Of a stretch of DNA of 64,000 bases, positions 37,167 to 46,178 are shown piece after piece. Under the pieces are notes generated by a model. It saw nothing but the letters and a program-made list of their open reading frames with translations. It was not told the origin of the DNA and searched no databases. Both the position numbers and the translations under genes were made by a program. Source of the DNA: G963676095 sp963676095 (lineage in GTDB: Bacteria > Bacteroidota > Bacteroidia > Bacteroidales > Prolixibacteraceae); assembly GCA_963676095.1 (NCBI GenBank), contig OY781040.1, positions 930,001 to 994,000 on the forward strand, given 5' to 3'. Every line of letters starts with the position of its first letter. The stretch's first letter is position 1.

Positions 37167-38669
37167 ATGTTAAAAAAAATCAGAATCGGTCTGGCACTGC
37201 TATGCTTTTCCCTGTTGACCCTGCTATTTCTCGATTTTACAGGAACATTGCACCACTGGCTCGGATGGCTGACAAAAATCCAGCTTATGCCGGCATTGCT
37301 GGCAATGAATATCGGTGTTGTAATCTTCCTCATGATTATGACACTGGCTTTTGGCCGTATTTACTGTTCGGTAATTTGTCCGCTCGGTATTTTTCAGGAC
37401 CTGGTTTCATGGATTGCCGGGAAACGAAAGAAGAACAGGTTTTCCTATTCAAAAGCCGTACACTGGCTTCGCTGCGGCTTTTTAGCGCTGTTTATTGCCG
37501 CCCTTATTTCAGGGGTCAGTTCACTTGTAGCTCTTCTCGATCCTTATGGTGCTTATGGCCGTATCGCGTCGAATTTGTTTTCCCCTTTTTACCGGTGGGG
37601 CAACAATACCCTGGCTTATTTTGCAGAAAGAGCCAACAGCTATGCTTTCTATCACGCAGATGTATGGCTAAAAAGTCTGGCAACATTCGTGATTGCAGCC
37701 CTGACCTTTACTCTCATTACTGTTTTGGCATGGCGTAACGGACGGACCTACTGCAATACGGTCTGCCCTGTCGGAACAATCCTGGGATTTTTATCAAGAT
37801 TTTCATTTTTGAAGCCTGTATTCAATAACGAAAAATGTAACGGATGCAATTTATGTGCACGTAATTGCAAGGCTTCCTGTATCGATGCGAAAAACCATAC
37901 GATCGATTACAGCCGTTGTGTAACCTGTATGGACTGTATCGAAAAATGTAACCGGGATGCCATACGGTACCTTCCGTTCTACAAAACCAAACCATCCGGG
38001 ACCGAATTAAAAACAGTTACTGCCTCTTCCAATGAAAACAACAATTCCCGCCGGACTTTCCTTTCGATGGCCACTTTACTTGCTTTTTCAGGTGCATTAA
38101 AAGCCCAGGAGAAAGTCGTGGAAGGCGGACTGGCCGTCATTGAGAAGAAAAAAATTCCGGACCGGACAACGCCTGTTACCCCTCCGGGGTCAATAAGTGC
38201 CAAAAATTTTACTGAACATTGTACGGCCTGTGGCCTTTGTATATCAGCCTGCCCGAATCAGGTGTTAAGGCCTTCGGGAAACCTGATGACCCTTATGCAA
38301 CCGGAGATGTCGTATGAAAGGGGGTATTGCCGCCCCGAATGCACTGAATGCTCCGAGGTATGTCCTGCCGGGGCAATCACCTTAATTACAAAAGCCGAAA
38401 AATCGGCCACGCAAATAGGTTATGCTGTCTGGCTGCGCGATAACTGTGTGGTCATTACCGATGATGCCGACTGCGGTAACTGTGCCCGTCATTGCCCGTC
38501 AGGGGCAATCGATATGGTCGCGTCAGATCCGGACAATCCTAAAACAAGGAAGATACCTGTCGTAAACACGGAACGTTGCATTGGCTGCGGGACCTGCGAG
38601 TATCTGTGCCCCGCCCGCCCCTTCAGTGCCATTTACGTGGAAGGGATTGAAAGACACCGTACAGTTTAA
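37167..38669 (+). CDS. NapH/CcoG-like membrane 4Fe-4S protein with extra C-terminal ferredoxin domains
   Basis: The 500-residue protein has about four transmembrane helices (first near 7-25, then about 43-65, 110-130 and 170-190), with cysteine pairs of the NapH/PceC type (YCSVICPLGIFQ, YCNTVCPVGTI). Ferredoxin motifs follow: CNGCNLCARNC, CVTCMDCIEKC, CTACGLCISACPN, CTECSEVCPAGA, CGNCARHCPSGA and CIGCGTCEYLCPA. It should pass electrons across or at the membrane. The next gene encodes a ferredoxin-type aldo/keto reductase 16 bp later, so they may form one redox chain. Exact partner unknown. Confidence 0.9.
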   Translation: MLKKIRIGLALLCFSLLTLLFLDFTGTLHHWLGWLTKIQLMPALLAMNIGVVIFLMIMTLAFGRIYCSVICPLGIFQDLVSWIAGKRKKNRFSYSKAVHWLRCGFLALFIAALISGVSSLVALLDPYGAYGRIASNLFSPFYRWGNNTLAYFAERANSYAFYHADVWLKSLATFVIAALTFTLITVLAWRNGRTYCNTVCPVGTILGFLSRFSFLKPVFNNEKCNGCNLCARNCKASCIDAKNHTIDYSRCVTCMDCIEKCNRDAIRYLPFYKTKPSGTELKTVTASSNENNNSRRTFLSMATLLAFSGALKAQEKVVEGGLAVIEKKKIPDRTTPVTPPGSISAKNFTEHCTACGLCISACPNQVLRPSGNLMTLMQPEMSYERGYCRPECTECSEVCPAGAITLITKAEKSATQIGYAVWLRDNCVVITDDADCGNCARHCPSGAIDMVASDPDNPKTRKIPVVNTERCIGCGTCEYLCPARPFSAIYVEGIERHRTV

Positions 38670-38685
38670 TGCAAAACGAAAATCA

Positions 38686-40080
38686 ATGACAGACAAAAAA
38701 AATATAAACAGGAAAAACTTTTTTAAAGTTCTGGGAGGCATAGCTGCGACTTCTGCGGCACTCGTTTATGGGTGTAAACCGAAAAATCGAACAGGTTCAG
38801 AAGACAGGGCCCTGTCTTTGGCTGATATTTCTCCTGAAAAAATGGAATACCGTACAAATCCGCATACCGGTGACAAGGTATCGCTTTTGGGTTATGGCTG
38901 TATGCGGTTGCCGATGCATAAAAAAAGCGAAACAGAAGAGGAGATTGACCAAAATGCCTGGAATGACCTTGTCGATGCAGCCATTGAGAAAGGGGTTAAT
39001 TATTTTGACACGTCTCCTGCTTATAGCCAAGGGTTATCGGAAGCGGCTACCGGCATTGCATTAAGCAGGCATCCCCGCAATAAGTACTTCATTGCAACCA
39101 AATTATCAAATTTCAGTCCTGATACTTTTCCCAGGGAAGCATCCGTTGCCATGTACCACAATTCGTTTAAAGAGTTGCAAGTAGATTATATAGACTATTA
39201 CCTGCTGCACGCCGTTGGCCTTGGTGGCATAGAAAGCCTTAAAATCCGTTATCTGGATAACGGGATGCTTGATTTCTTGCAAAAAGAACGGGATGCGGGA
39301 CGGATCCGGAATCTGGGATGGTCATTTCATGGCGATGTTAAGGTCTTTGACTATTTGCTGGCCATGGACGTAAAATGGGATTTTGTCCAGATCCAGTTAA
39401 ATTATGTAGATTGGAAACATGCTTCGGAGTGGAATGTGAATGCGGAGTATCTCTATAACGAACTGGCAAAACATAATATCCCGGCAGTGGTGATGGAACC
39501 TATTTTGGGGGGACGGTTAGCCAAAATCCCGACGTTTATCGCAGGAAAGCTTAAACAGCAGCGTCCGGAAGACAGCGTGGCGTCATGGGCTTTTCGCTAT
39601 GCCGGTTCACCCGCTGATGTTTTAACCGTTCTGAGCGGCATGGCCTATAAAGAGCACCTGATTGATAATTTGCATACCTACTCTCCTTTAGTGCCTGTTA
39701 CGGATAAAGAAAAGGAGCTTCTGGAGGAGGTTGCCCGGATGATCCTGCAATACCCCCTGGTCTCCTGCACCGAGTGCGATTATTGTATGCCATGTCCCTA
39801 CGGGATCAATATTCCGGGGGTGTTTGCCCATTATAACCGTTGCATTAACGAAGGGAATTACCCCCAAAGCAGGCAGGATGAAAATTATAAAAAAGCGCGC
39901 CGTGCTTTTCTGATCGGCTATGACCGCAGTGTCCCCAGATTAAGGCAGGCCAGTCACTGCATTCATTGCGGAAAATGCGAACCATTATGCCCGCAACGTA
40001 TTCATATCGCGGACGAAATGGACCGCATCAATCAATTCGTGGAACAATTAAAACAGGGAACCTTACCCGAAACCGTTTAA
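38686..40080 (+). CDS. Ferredoxin-type aldo/keto reductase with a Tat-like N-terminus
   Basis: The 464-residue protein from the ATG at 38686 begins with a basic stretch and KNFFKVLGGIAATSAALVYGC, resembling a Tat-type lipoprotein signal. An aldo/keto reductase barrel follows (about 60-350; LGYGCMRLPM, NYFDTSPAYSQG), then ferredoxin-like cysteine motifs CTECDYCMPCPYGINIP and CIHCGKCEPLCPQR. I rejected the 38581 start because it would overlap the upstream gene and bury the signal. Electron supply from the Fe-S membrane protein upstream is inferred. Confidence 0.9.
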   Translation: MTDKKNINRKNFFKVLGGIAATSAALVYGCKPKNRTGSEDRALSLADISPEKMEYRTNPHTGDKVSLLGYGCMRLPMHKKSETEEEIDQNAWNDLVDAAIEKGVNYFDTSPAYSQGLSEAATGIALSRHPRNKYFIATKLSNFSPDTFPREASVAMYHNSFKELQVDYIDYYLLHAVGLGGIESLKIRYLDNGMLDFLQKERDAGRIRNLGWSFHGDVKVFDYLLAMDVKWDFVQIQLNYVDWKHASEWNVNAEYLYNELAKHNIPAVVMEPILGGRLAKIPTFIAGKLKQQRPEDSVASWAFRYAGSPADVLTVLSGMAYKEHLIDNLHTYSPLVPVTDKEKELLEEVARMILQYPLVSCTECDYCMPCPYGINIPGVFAHYNRCINEGNYPQSRQDENYKKARRAFLIGYDRSVPRLRQASHCIHCGKCEPLCPQRIHIADEMDRINQFVEQLKQGTLPETV

Positions 40081-40090
40081 AATTATTCTG

Positions 40091-42379
40091 ATGGAAAATA
40101 TTATCGGTATTTTAAATAAAGGCGACTACGCCTGCGTAATCAAAAATCATAACGAGGTACGGACCTTCACCCAACGCGGAGTCAGCGATTTATATGAACT
40201 GCTGACCAATGACAAAGATTTTTTGCAAGGAGCTTATGTGGCCGACAAAATAGTGGGAAAAGCTTCAGCTGCCCTGATGATTGCAGGCGGCGTAAAAAAA
40301 ATATATACGCACATTATTAGCAGGCAGGCATTAAATATACTGAAAGGCAAAGACATTGAAGTAGAATATGAAAAAGAAGTCCCTGTAATTATCAATCGCG
40401 ACCAAACGGATTGGTGCCCGATGGAAAAGTTGTGCTACCAGGAAAACTCGGTCGATGCTATCCTGAACATCATCAAGGATTTTCTGAATAAACCGAAACT
40501 AAAAACCCTCGGGCTGTTTTTTATCGGGCTCGCTCTTTCTATTGGGGCTAAAGGACAGGAAAAGCCAGACAGTCTGAAAAAGACAAAAGTTTATCCGATC
40601 GAAGAAGTGACTGTAACCGGGACAAGAAATAAAACGGACATACGCCACTTGCCCATGAGCATATCTATTGTTTCGAATGAACAAATCAGGGAAAGCCAGG
40701 AACAATCGTTACTACCGGTATTAAATGAACAGGTTCCCGGCCTTTTCATTACAAGCAGGGGAATAATGGGTTACGGAGTCTCGACCGGTGCGGCAGGAAC
40801 AATGAGTCTGAGGGGTATCGGCGGTAGTCCGACGACCGGGTTGCTGGTACTCATCGATGGGGAACCTCAGTATATGGGGTTAATGGGGCATCCCATCGCC
40901 GATGTGTACCAAACCATGCTGGCCGAAAAAGTCGAGGTAGTCAGGGGCCCGGCTTCAGTCCTGTACGGGTCAAATGCCATGGGGGGAGTTATAAACATTG
41001 TAACCCCGGAATTAGGTAAGGACACTATCTTCAATCAGGCAAGGTTAAGCTATGGTTCTTACAATACGCTACAATCGGGTATTTCGAACAGCATCAGCAA
41101 GGGGCGTTTTGGCAGTAAGATTGCTGCGTCGTACAACCGTACCGACGGACAGCGTGCAAATATGGAATTTGATCAATGGAGTGGTTACACTAAGCTCAGC
41201 TATGATATTAATAAAGCATGGAATACTTTTGCTGATGTCAACCTTTCTCATTTTAATGCCTCCAATCCCGGTCCGGTTGATGAACCAATTACAGATAATG
41301 ATTCCCACATCACCAGGGGCATGGCCTCCTTTTCTGTAGAGAATAACTATTCTTCTACTTCCGGGGCATTAAAACTCTATTATAATTGGGGACGACATAA
41401 AATTAACGATGGTTATACTACAGGAGAAGAGCCCCTGGATTACCGCTTTCATTCAAAAGACAAGATGACCGGCATTTCCTGGTACCAGTCGGCTACGTTA
41501 TTCCAGAACAACCGGATAACCATCGGAATGGATTATCAGCATTTTGGCGGCAAAGCCTGGAATGAATACGTGGATAGCCATAACAATTCTTACATGGCCG
41601 ATACCACATTAAACGAGATTGCCGTTTATGCCGATTTCAGGCAATCGTTTAATAATCTTCTTACCCTGGATGCGGGGATCAGGTATGACCATCATTCACA
41701 AATGGGAACACAATGGATCCCTCAAGCCGGAATTTCATTGCACTTACCACAAACGCTGGAAGTTAAAGCAAATGTAAGTAAAGGGTTCCGTAATCCGACC
41801 ATCCGGGAACTTTACATGTTCCGTTCCAAAAATCCTGATCTGAAGCCGGAAAGTGTCATGAATTACGAAATATCTGTTTCACAGCATCTGTTTAATAACG
41901 AATTTTATTATGCAGTAAACCTGTTTTATCTGGATGGCGACAACATGATTCAGACCGTATTTACAGATGGGCGTCCGATGAATATTAATACAGGAAAAAT
42001 AAAAAACCACGGAATAGAAACAACCGTATCTTACCGGATAAACCAATTATGGTCTGCAAATGCAAACTACAGTTGGCTGCATATGAAATATCCGGTTGTG
42101 GCAGCACCTGAACATAAAGCATTTGCCGGCATCGGTTATTCAAAAGGAAAATATAACGTATCGACCGGGCTTCAGTATATCAACGGGCTTTACACATCTG
42201 TCGACCCGGATAAAAAAGAAAATTTTCTTTTGTGGGGACTAAGGGCCGGTTACCGGTTAGGACGAACGCTAAATCTTTTTGCCAATGGTGAAAACTTATT
42301 GGCGCAGCACTATGAGATCAATGCCGGGTACCCGATGCCAAAAGCAACAATCAACGGAGGAATTAATATCAACTTTTAA
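40091..42379 (+). CDS. In-frame fusion of a DUF1893 domain to a TonB-dependent receptor
   Basis: Residues 1-135 form a complete DUF1893 domain (VRTFTQRGVSDLYELL, AYVADKIVGKASAALMIAGG, WCPMEKLC), a cytosolic cytidine-deaminase-like fold normally encoded alone. At about 136 the sequence turns into an apparent signal peptide (KLKTLGLFFIGLALSIGAKG). A TonB-dependent receptor follows: TonB-box-like EEVTVTGTRNK, plug (VEVVRGPASVLYGSNAMGG) and barrel ending in INGGININF. No stop and no ATG/GTG/TTG close to the signal separates them. An outer-membrane protein cannot easily carry a 135-residue cytosolic domain in front of its signal, so internal initiation, cleavage or loss of function are the options. 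Operon with the redox genes upstream. Confidence 0.88.
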   Translation: MENIIGILNKGDYACVIKNHNEVRTFTQRGVSDLYELLTNDKDFLQGAYVADKIVGKASAALMIAGGVKKIYTHIISRQALNILKGKDIEVEYEKEVPVIINRDQTDWCPMEKLCYQENSVDAILNIIKDFLNKPKLKTLGLFFIGLALSIGAKGQEKPDSLKKTKVYPIEEVTVTGTRNKTDIRHLPMSISIVSNEQIRESQEQSLLPVLNEQVPGLFITSRGIMGYGVSTGAAGTMSLRGIGGSPTTGLLVLIDGEPQYMGLMGHPIADVYQTMLAEKVEVVRGPASVLYGSNAMGGVINIVTPELGKDTIFNQARLSYGSYNTLQSGISNSISKGRFGSKIAASYNRTDGQRANMEFDQWSGYTKLSYDINKAWNTFADVNLSHFNASNPGPVDEPITDNDSHITRGMASFSVENNYSSTSGALKLYYNWGRHKINDGYTTGEEPLDYRFHSKDKMTGISWYQSATLFQNNRITIGMDYQHFGGKAWNEYVDSHNNSYMADTTLNEIAVYADFRQSFNNLLTLDAGIRYDHHSQMGTQWIPQAGISLHLPQTLEVKANVSKGFRNPTIRELYMFRSKNPDLKPESVMNYEISVSQHLFNNEFYYAVNLFYLDGDNMIQTVFTDGRPMNINTGKIKNHGIETTVSYRINQLWSANANYSWLHMKYPVVAAPEHKAFAGIGYSKGKYNVSTGLQYINGLYTSVDPDKKENFLLWGLRAGYRLGRTLNLFANGENLLAQHYEINAGYPMPKATINGGININF

Positions 42380-42390
42380 ATCATTACAAT

Positions 42391-42900
42391 ATGAATACAA
42401 CAGCAGTAAAATTATACACACTGGAGTACAAAAATGCTAAAACGTATTTGACTGCATCTCTTTTTATTGCCGGAAATATAATTTTTCCCCAGTTATGTCA
42501 TTCAGCAAAGCTGGGAGCAATATTACTGCCGATATACTTTTTTACACTGGTTGGCGCATATAAATACGGGTGGAAGGTAGGATTGTTAACCGCCGTGCTT
42601 TCTCCCCTGATTAACTCGATACTGTTTGGAATGCCTGCACCGGAAGCTTTGCCTGTAATCGTAAGTAAATCGGTATTACTGGCTGTTGCCGCCGGATTTG
42701 CAGCTCAGTATTTCAGGAAAATTTCCGTTTTGTTATTAACGGGAGTCGTACTCTTTTCACAGGTACTGGGGGCACTTGTTGAATGGATTGTTGTTAAAGA
42801 TTTTTATAGTGCTGTTCAGGATTTCAGGTTAGGCATACCCGGAATAATTTTGCAAATTTTCGGTGGCTATTTCCTGATAACATATTTTATCAAAAAATAG
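42391..42900 (+). CDS. ECF-type transporter S component-like membrane protein
   Basis: The 169-residue protein has about five to six transmembrane helices (LTASLFIAGNIIFPQL, LGAILLPIYFFTLVGAYKYG, then VGLLTAVLSPLINSILFGMP) and the length and motif order of substrate-capture S components of energy-coupling-factor importers. It starts 11 bp after the receptor gene. Together with the receptor it could import a cofactor or vitamin across both membranes; no EcfT or ATPase gene is adjacent, as is usual for shared group II systems. Substrate unknown. Confidence 0.75.
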   Translation: MNTTAVKLYTLEYKNAKTYLTASLFIAGNIIFPQLCHSAKLGAILLPIYFFTLVGAYKYGWKVGLLTAVLSPLINSILFGMPAPEALPVIVSKSVLLAVAAGFAAQYFRKISVLLLTGVVLFSQVLGALVEWIVVKDFYSAVQDFRLGIPGIILQIFGGYFLITYFIKK

Positions 42901-43077
42901 TGGACAGACAATTTTACGACAGGCTCCCATTCTGATTTGTTTATTTCTTTTTAATGGCATATTATTTTTTAATACATTTGGCACGATTAAAATATTAAAA
43001 CGACAAAGAGCCACAGAATAAAGGCCGGAAGGGCCAAGTATAATAATATACGACTTATAAATAAAAAACCACGAATC

Positions 43078-43443
43078 ATGAAAAAATTGTCGATGACAAC
43101 AAGAGCTGTTGCGGTACTGTTATCATGCTCAATTCTTTTTGCTAGTTGCGCCAGTACAACCGTAATCCAGTCCACTCCGGGAGAAGCCAAGCTTTATTTA
43201 AATGGTGAACCGGTCGGAAATACCCCCTATACGGTCAGGGATTCCAAAATAGTAGGAAGTTCAACTACAGTCCAATTGAAAAAAGACGGATATGAACCAT
43301 TAACAACGTCATTTTCAAAAGATGAAGAGGTTAACGTAGGCGCGATTATCGGGGGCATTTTCTTTTTATTCCCGTTCCTTTGGACGATGAAGTATAAACC
43401 GGTACACACGTATGAATTAACCCCAACTCAGGATAAAAAATAA
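43078..43443 (+). CDS. PEGA-domain lipoprotein
   Basis: The 121-residue protein has a lipoprotein signal (LLSCSILFASCAST, lipid Cys near residue 24) followed by a PEGA domain (about 28-85; STPGEAKLYLNGEPVGNTP, KKDGYEPLTTSF) and one hydrophobic segment (IIGGIFFLFPFLW) near the C-terminus. PEGA domains are found in surface-associated proteins and resemble carbohydrate-binding beta folds. It stands alone, 28 bp before the IS target site. Confidence 0.85.
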   Translation: MKKLSMTTRAVAVLLSCSILFASCASTTVIQSTPGEAKLYLNGEPVGNTPYTVRDSKIVGSSTTVQLKKDGYEPLTTSFSKDEEVNVGAIIGGIFFLFPFLWTMKYKPVHTYELTPTQDKK

Positions 43444-43470
43444 CGCAACATTAAATTAGTAATTAACAAT

Positions 43471-44949
43471 CAATGTCGTTTAGTTAGTGATTATTTATAA
43501 TCGTTTGTAATTCATTGAGTACGGCTTCTTTTGTTTTTTGTTTCTGGGGTTTCTTCGCCCGGACCTTATGATTTCGCGGGTGTTCCAGACCAATAAATCA
43601 AAAGCATGCAAGGCTTCCTTGTATTTTTTGTGGATAAAAGTTGGCACTAGTATGTCCATTGTGGTTGCAAGGGCATATGTTCGGTTAATTTTTTGGCCAT
43701 GTTTGCGGTTTTTGTCCGCTTCGTATTCAGCAATCACCTTTTCTTCAATTGGATGGGCATAAGCTGCGCTCAATGTCATTAAAAATACCTTGGCGTGAAA
43801 ATCCTGTTTTACGGCTTTGGCCGTTTTACCCGAGAAATCTTCCAGTTCAATACGGCTTTTCAACAACTTGTACGCCTCCTCTTCGTTCCACCGGTAATGG
43901 TAAAGTTGTTCAAAATCGCTGTAAAGATATGTTTTGTCGTCTAGTAGCGATGTGCATAGTATCTCTTTGTCCCCATTTTCGAGTTCGACTTTGATGAGCC
44001 TGCACGTTATTTCTGTATCCAACATGTGAGGGAAATCTTTCAGTTTTGACCTGTCTTTTTTAGGAAGGGAAAAAGTGACAATTCTCTCTTTGTCGGTGCT
44101 TTCGGTGAAGTCTTTCACTTTCAACCACCAATCTTCTTTGAGGCGCACGCAGAATTCAATACCCCTGGCTTTCAATAAAAACAGCAACCAAAAGCTGGGA
44201 TATCCCCGGTCGAGCAACAACATGTCGCCAGCATTGACCTTATCCAAATGTTCCATCAATAAATCCCGCTCGCTTGAAGCGTAAGGGGCTATTTGCGAAT
44301 CGATCGTTATCAAATTTAAAGGGTCGTATAATAATGATCCCATGGCCAGCGACCGCGGACTGTCGGCCTTTGGGCCAAATTGGTGAACACCGAACTCTTC
44401 AACAACTGTTGGATGATTGGGCAATACAAGCCGGGTGCCATCAACAGCCAGCAACCGCATATTGTGCCACACATAGTATTCTGCACCTTCATAAAAATCA
44501 TTGACGGCTATTTCGTTCAAATGCTTAAATGCCTCGGGCTTCAGTTTTGCCCGGGCTTGAGTGAACGCGCCTTTGGTCGCTTTCCTAATGTTGAAGTCGC
44601 TTTGGGTGGCTTCCTTGAAGAAGCGGTCCAAATCCCGCTGCATGGAACTTTTAAACTTGAGCACCAACAAGATTATCGTTTTGATCGGTAATTTTCTCTT
44701 ACGGGTAAATACCCCTTCTTGGCCGTCTTTAAAACGGCTGCTAAATTGTTCTTTATCAATTTCATCATCGATATGTCCTGTTAATGTTTCCCGATAATCC
44801 GGTTTTTTGTTTCTACTTGGGTTACCCCCTTTATTCCCCTACAAAATAATCATTAGGGCAAGAATTACAAACTTTTCAAAGTACTATTTTTTATCAAAAT
44901 CCCTTTAAAATAACGCACCTCAGAGCGTTTTCTTAACTAAACGACATTG
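43471..44949. mobile_element. IS4-family insertion sequence (1479 bp)
   Basis: Perfect 16-bp terminal inverted repeats, caatgtcgtttagtta at 43471-43486 and its complement at 44934-44949, bound one transposase gene. The 10-bp direct repeats aattaacaat at 43461-43470 and 44950-44959 are the target-site duplication. The element sits inside the terminal repeat of a four-helix cassette. Intact duplication and termini suggest a recent insertion. Confidence 0.93.
43495..44670 (-). CDS. IS4-family DDE transposase
   Basis: The protein has the three DDE blocks of IS4 transposases: AVDGTRLVLPNHPTV (first Asp), MLLLDRGYPSFWLL (second Asp) and YHYRWNEEEAYKLLKSRIE (Tyr-Arg-Glu-Lys signature). The reading frame is open upstream to 44838 and encodes family-like sequence (DDEIDKEQFSSRF), but without an ATG, GTG or TTG before the TTG at 44670. 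An ATG at 44853 in this frame meets a TAG five codons later (44839-44841). So the true start is uncertain: a non-standard start, a stop mutation or frameshifting. The catalytic part is complete. Confidence 0.85.
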   Translation of the reverse strand: MLVLKFKSSMQRDLDRFFKEATQSDFNIRKATKGAFTQARAKLKPEAFKHLNEIAVNDFYEGAEYYVWHNMRLLAVDGTRLVLPNHPTVVEEFGVHQFGPKADSPRSLAMGSLLYDPLNLITIDSQIAPYASSERDLLMEHLDKVNAGDMLLLDRGYPSFWLLFLLKARGIEFCVRLKEDWWLKVKDFTESTDKERIVTFSLPKKDRSKLKDFPHMLDTEITCRLIKVELENGDKEILCTSLLDDKTYLYSDFEQLYHYRWNEEEAYKLLKSRIELEDFSGKTAKAVKQDFHAKVFLMTLSAAYAHPIEEKVIAEYEADKNRKHGQKINRTYALATTMDILVPTFIHKKYKEALHAFDLLVWNTREIIRSGRRNPRNKKQKKPYSMNYKRL

Positions 44950-45109
44950 AATTAACAATGAGTAATGAGTAATTGGAAGAATAATGAATGAAAATGTTGT
45001 GCTTAAAGCCTCATTCGGTTTCTCCAAAGAAATTGTGAAAACAGATCGACATCTATCTGTAGAAAAAGAAGGAATATGTTCCTGCTAATCTTTAGTAATT
45101 AACAATTAA

Positions 45110-45338
45110 AATGCAGAACAGAGCGGTGCGGGGGCCGTCAAAACGCCCGGCGGAGGATTCGTTTTGACAAGATTTTTGCTTCCTTTTCATCGACTGGAAA
45201 AGGAAGAGCCTGTCCGGCTTGAGGACAGAAATGAAAAAAAGCGTTGTTGCTTGTGCCCAAAACAATCCGGACCGGGTAAGCTGGACCAGATTACGAAAAT
45301 TAAAAACGCCATCGGAATTCCGGCTGAACGAATATTTT
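45110..45338. repeat. Dispersed repeat, copy A, with three consecutive hairpins
   Basis: The first roughly 120 bp match 51881-52000 at all but a few bases; similarity then fades but returns up to 45338. Three perfect stems occur: gtcaaaacg 45137-45145 with 45160-45168, cttccttttc 45179-45188 with 45197-45206, and ctgtcc 45210-45215 with 45223-45228. It abuts the truncated four-helix cassette. A 75-codon frame (45164-45391) overlaps it, but has no recognisable domain and stops early in copy B. Confidence 0.7.
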
Positions 45339-45516
45339 GTCTGGCAGACAAAGATAAATTTATCTTTTTCTCCGCTTGTTTTTCCATTTGATCCGCAAAA
45401 TCAAACTTTTTGATCGTACCGGCTGTTTACTAATCAATACAATAATTTCACTTTTCGGGCTTCAGACCTGTATTAACAGGAATGATAATAACACTTAAGT
45501 AGTACAAAAACATAAG

Positions 45517-45732
45517 ATGATGATTACAAAAGAGTACAGCAATGGGGAGATTACCATTTTGTGGCAACCTGAAAAATGCATTCATTCGGGCATTTGTGTA
45601 AAGACATTACCACAGGTGTATAACCCGAATGAAAAACCATGGGTGAAACCTGAAAATGCATCTACCCCGGAATTATTGGACCAGGTTTCGAAGTGCCCGT
45701 CGGGAGCTTTGAGTATAAAAAACAGCAAATGA
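45517..45732 (+). CDS. YjdI-like small [4Fe-4S] mono-cluster protein
   Basis: The 71-residue protein matches YjdI/DUF1271: MITKEYSNGEITILWQPEK, then the cysteines of CIHSGICVKTLPQ and the CPSGAL end motif. The cluster is atypical, with Cys at CxxxxxC and a distant Cys. The stop TGA is followed directly by the ATG of the GNAT gene (tgaatg), as in the E. coli yjdI-yjdJ pair, so the two are translated together. Function not established. Confidence 0.85.
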   Translation: MMITKEYSNGEITILWQPEKCIHSGICVKTLPQVYNPNEKPWVKPENASTPELLDQVSKCPSGALSIKNSK

Positions 45733-46017
45733 ATGGCAAGAATAGAACGCGAAGATAGCGGGAAAAAAGGCCGGTTTGTCATTTATGATGATAATGAAAA
45801 GGCCGGAGAGATGACCTATACGTGGGCAGGAAGTGATAAGTTTATTATTGATCATACCGAAGTTGATGAAAAATTTGAAGGGAAAGGTTTTGGAAAGCAA
45901 TTGGTTATGAGAGCAGTCGATTTTGCCAGGGAGAACAACCTGAAAATTATACCACTATGTCCCTTTGCCAGAAGAATCTTTGATATGGACAGCAGCCTCC
46001 GGGATGTTAAATATTAA
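45733..46017 (+). CDS. YjdJ-like small GNAT N-acetyltransferase
   Basis: The 94-residue protein is a minimal GNAT of the YjdJ type: GEMTYTWAGSDKFIIDHTEV, then the acetyl-CoA loop FEGKGFGKQLVMRAVDFARE and LKIIPLCPFARRIF. It begins right after the YjdI stop. Its TAA stop codon (46015-46017) is also the left copy of the 3-bp target duplication of the MITE-like element that starts at 46018, so the insertion hit the stop codon without changing the protein. Confidence 0.88.
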   Translation: MARIEREDSGKKGRFVIYDDNEKAGEMTYTWAGSDKFIIDHTEVDEKFEGKGFGKQLVMRAVDFARENNLKIIPLCPFARRIFDMDSSLRDVKY

Positions 46018-46178
46018 GAGCCCGTTTAAAATTTGTTTTTGTGAATTGTTTTTGAATGATTAAGTCCTCAGACAAGGCAAAATTGACGCGAATAGTAACT
46101 CCTATTTAAGGAGATTTTAACGCAGGCTGAGGGCTTAAGGAACAAAAACAATCCAAAGGATGAAATTTAAACAGGCTC
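46018..46178. mobile_element. MITE-like element with long imperfect inverted repeats and TAA target duplication
   Basis: About 55-bp arms run inward from gagcccgtttaaa (46018) and from its counterpart gagcctgtttaaa read from 46178 on the opposite strand, with interior tcctatttaagga. TAA flanks both sides (46015-46017 and 46179-46181). There is no open frame. This fits a non-autonomous relative of an IS5-type element. The remaining gap to the efflux operon stop (46182-46295) holds nothing clear. Confidence 0.75.

Larger units (their letters stand above)
43453..45107 (+). mobile_element. Truncated four-helix-bundle cassette, copy 3, split by an IS4-family element
   Basis: Terminal-repeat sequence attagtaattaacaat (43455-43470) is cut by the IS and resumes at 44950. 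After it, an ATG at 44984 opens MNENVVLKASFGF and reaches DRHLSVEK before stopping at 45088, after 34 codons. The cassette ends in tagtaattaacaatt at about 45092-45106. It is closest to copy 2 (7981-8154), which is truncated at the same point. It is not a functional gene. Confidence 0.7.

Noticed and set aside
38581..38685. Longer start for the ferredoxin-type aldo/keto reductase
   Set aside because: The extra 35 residues overlap the upstream Fe-S gene and would hide the export signal.
45164..45391. 75-codon protein in the dispersed repeat
   Set aside because: No known domain, and the matching frame in copy B is stopped early; reported as a repeat with coding origin left open.
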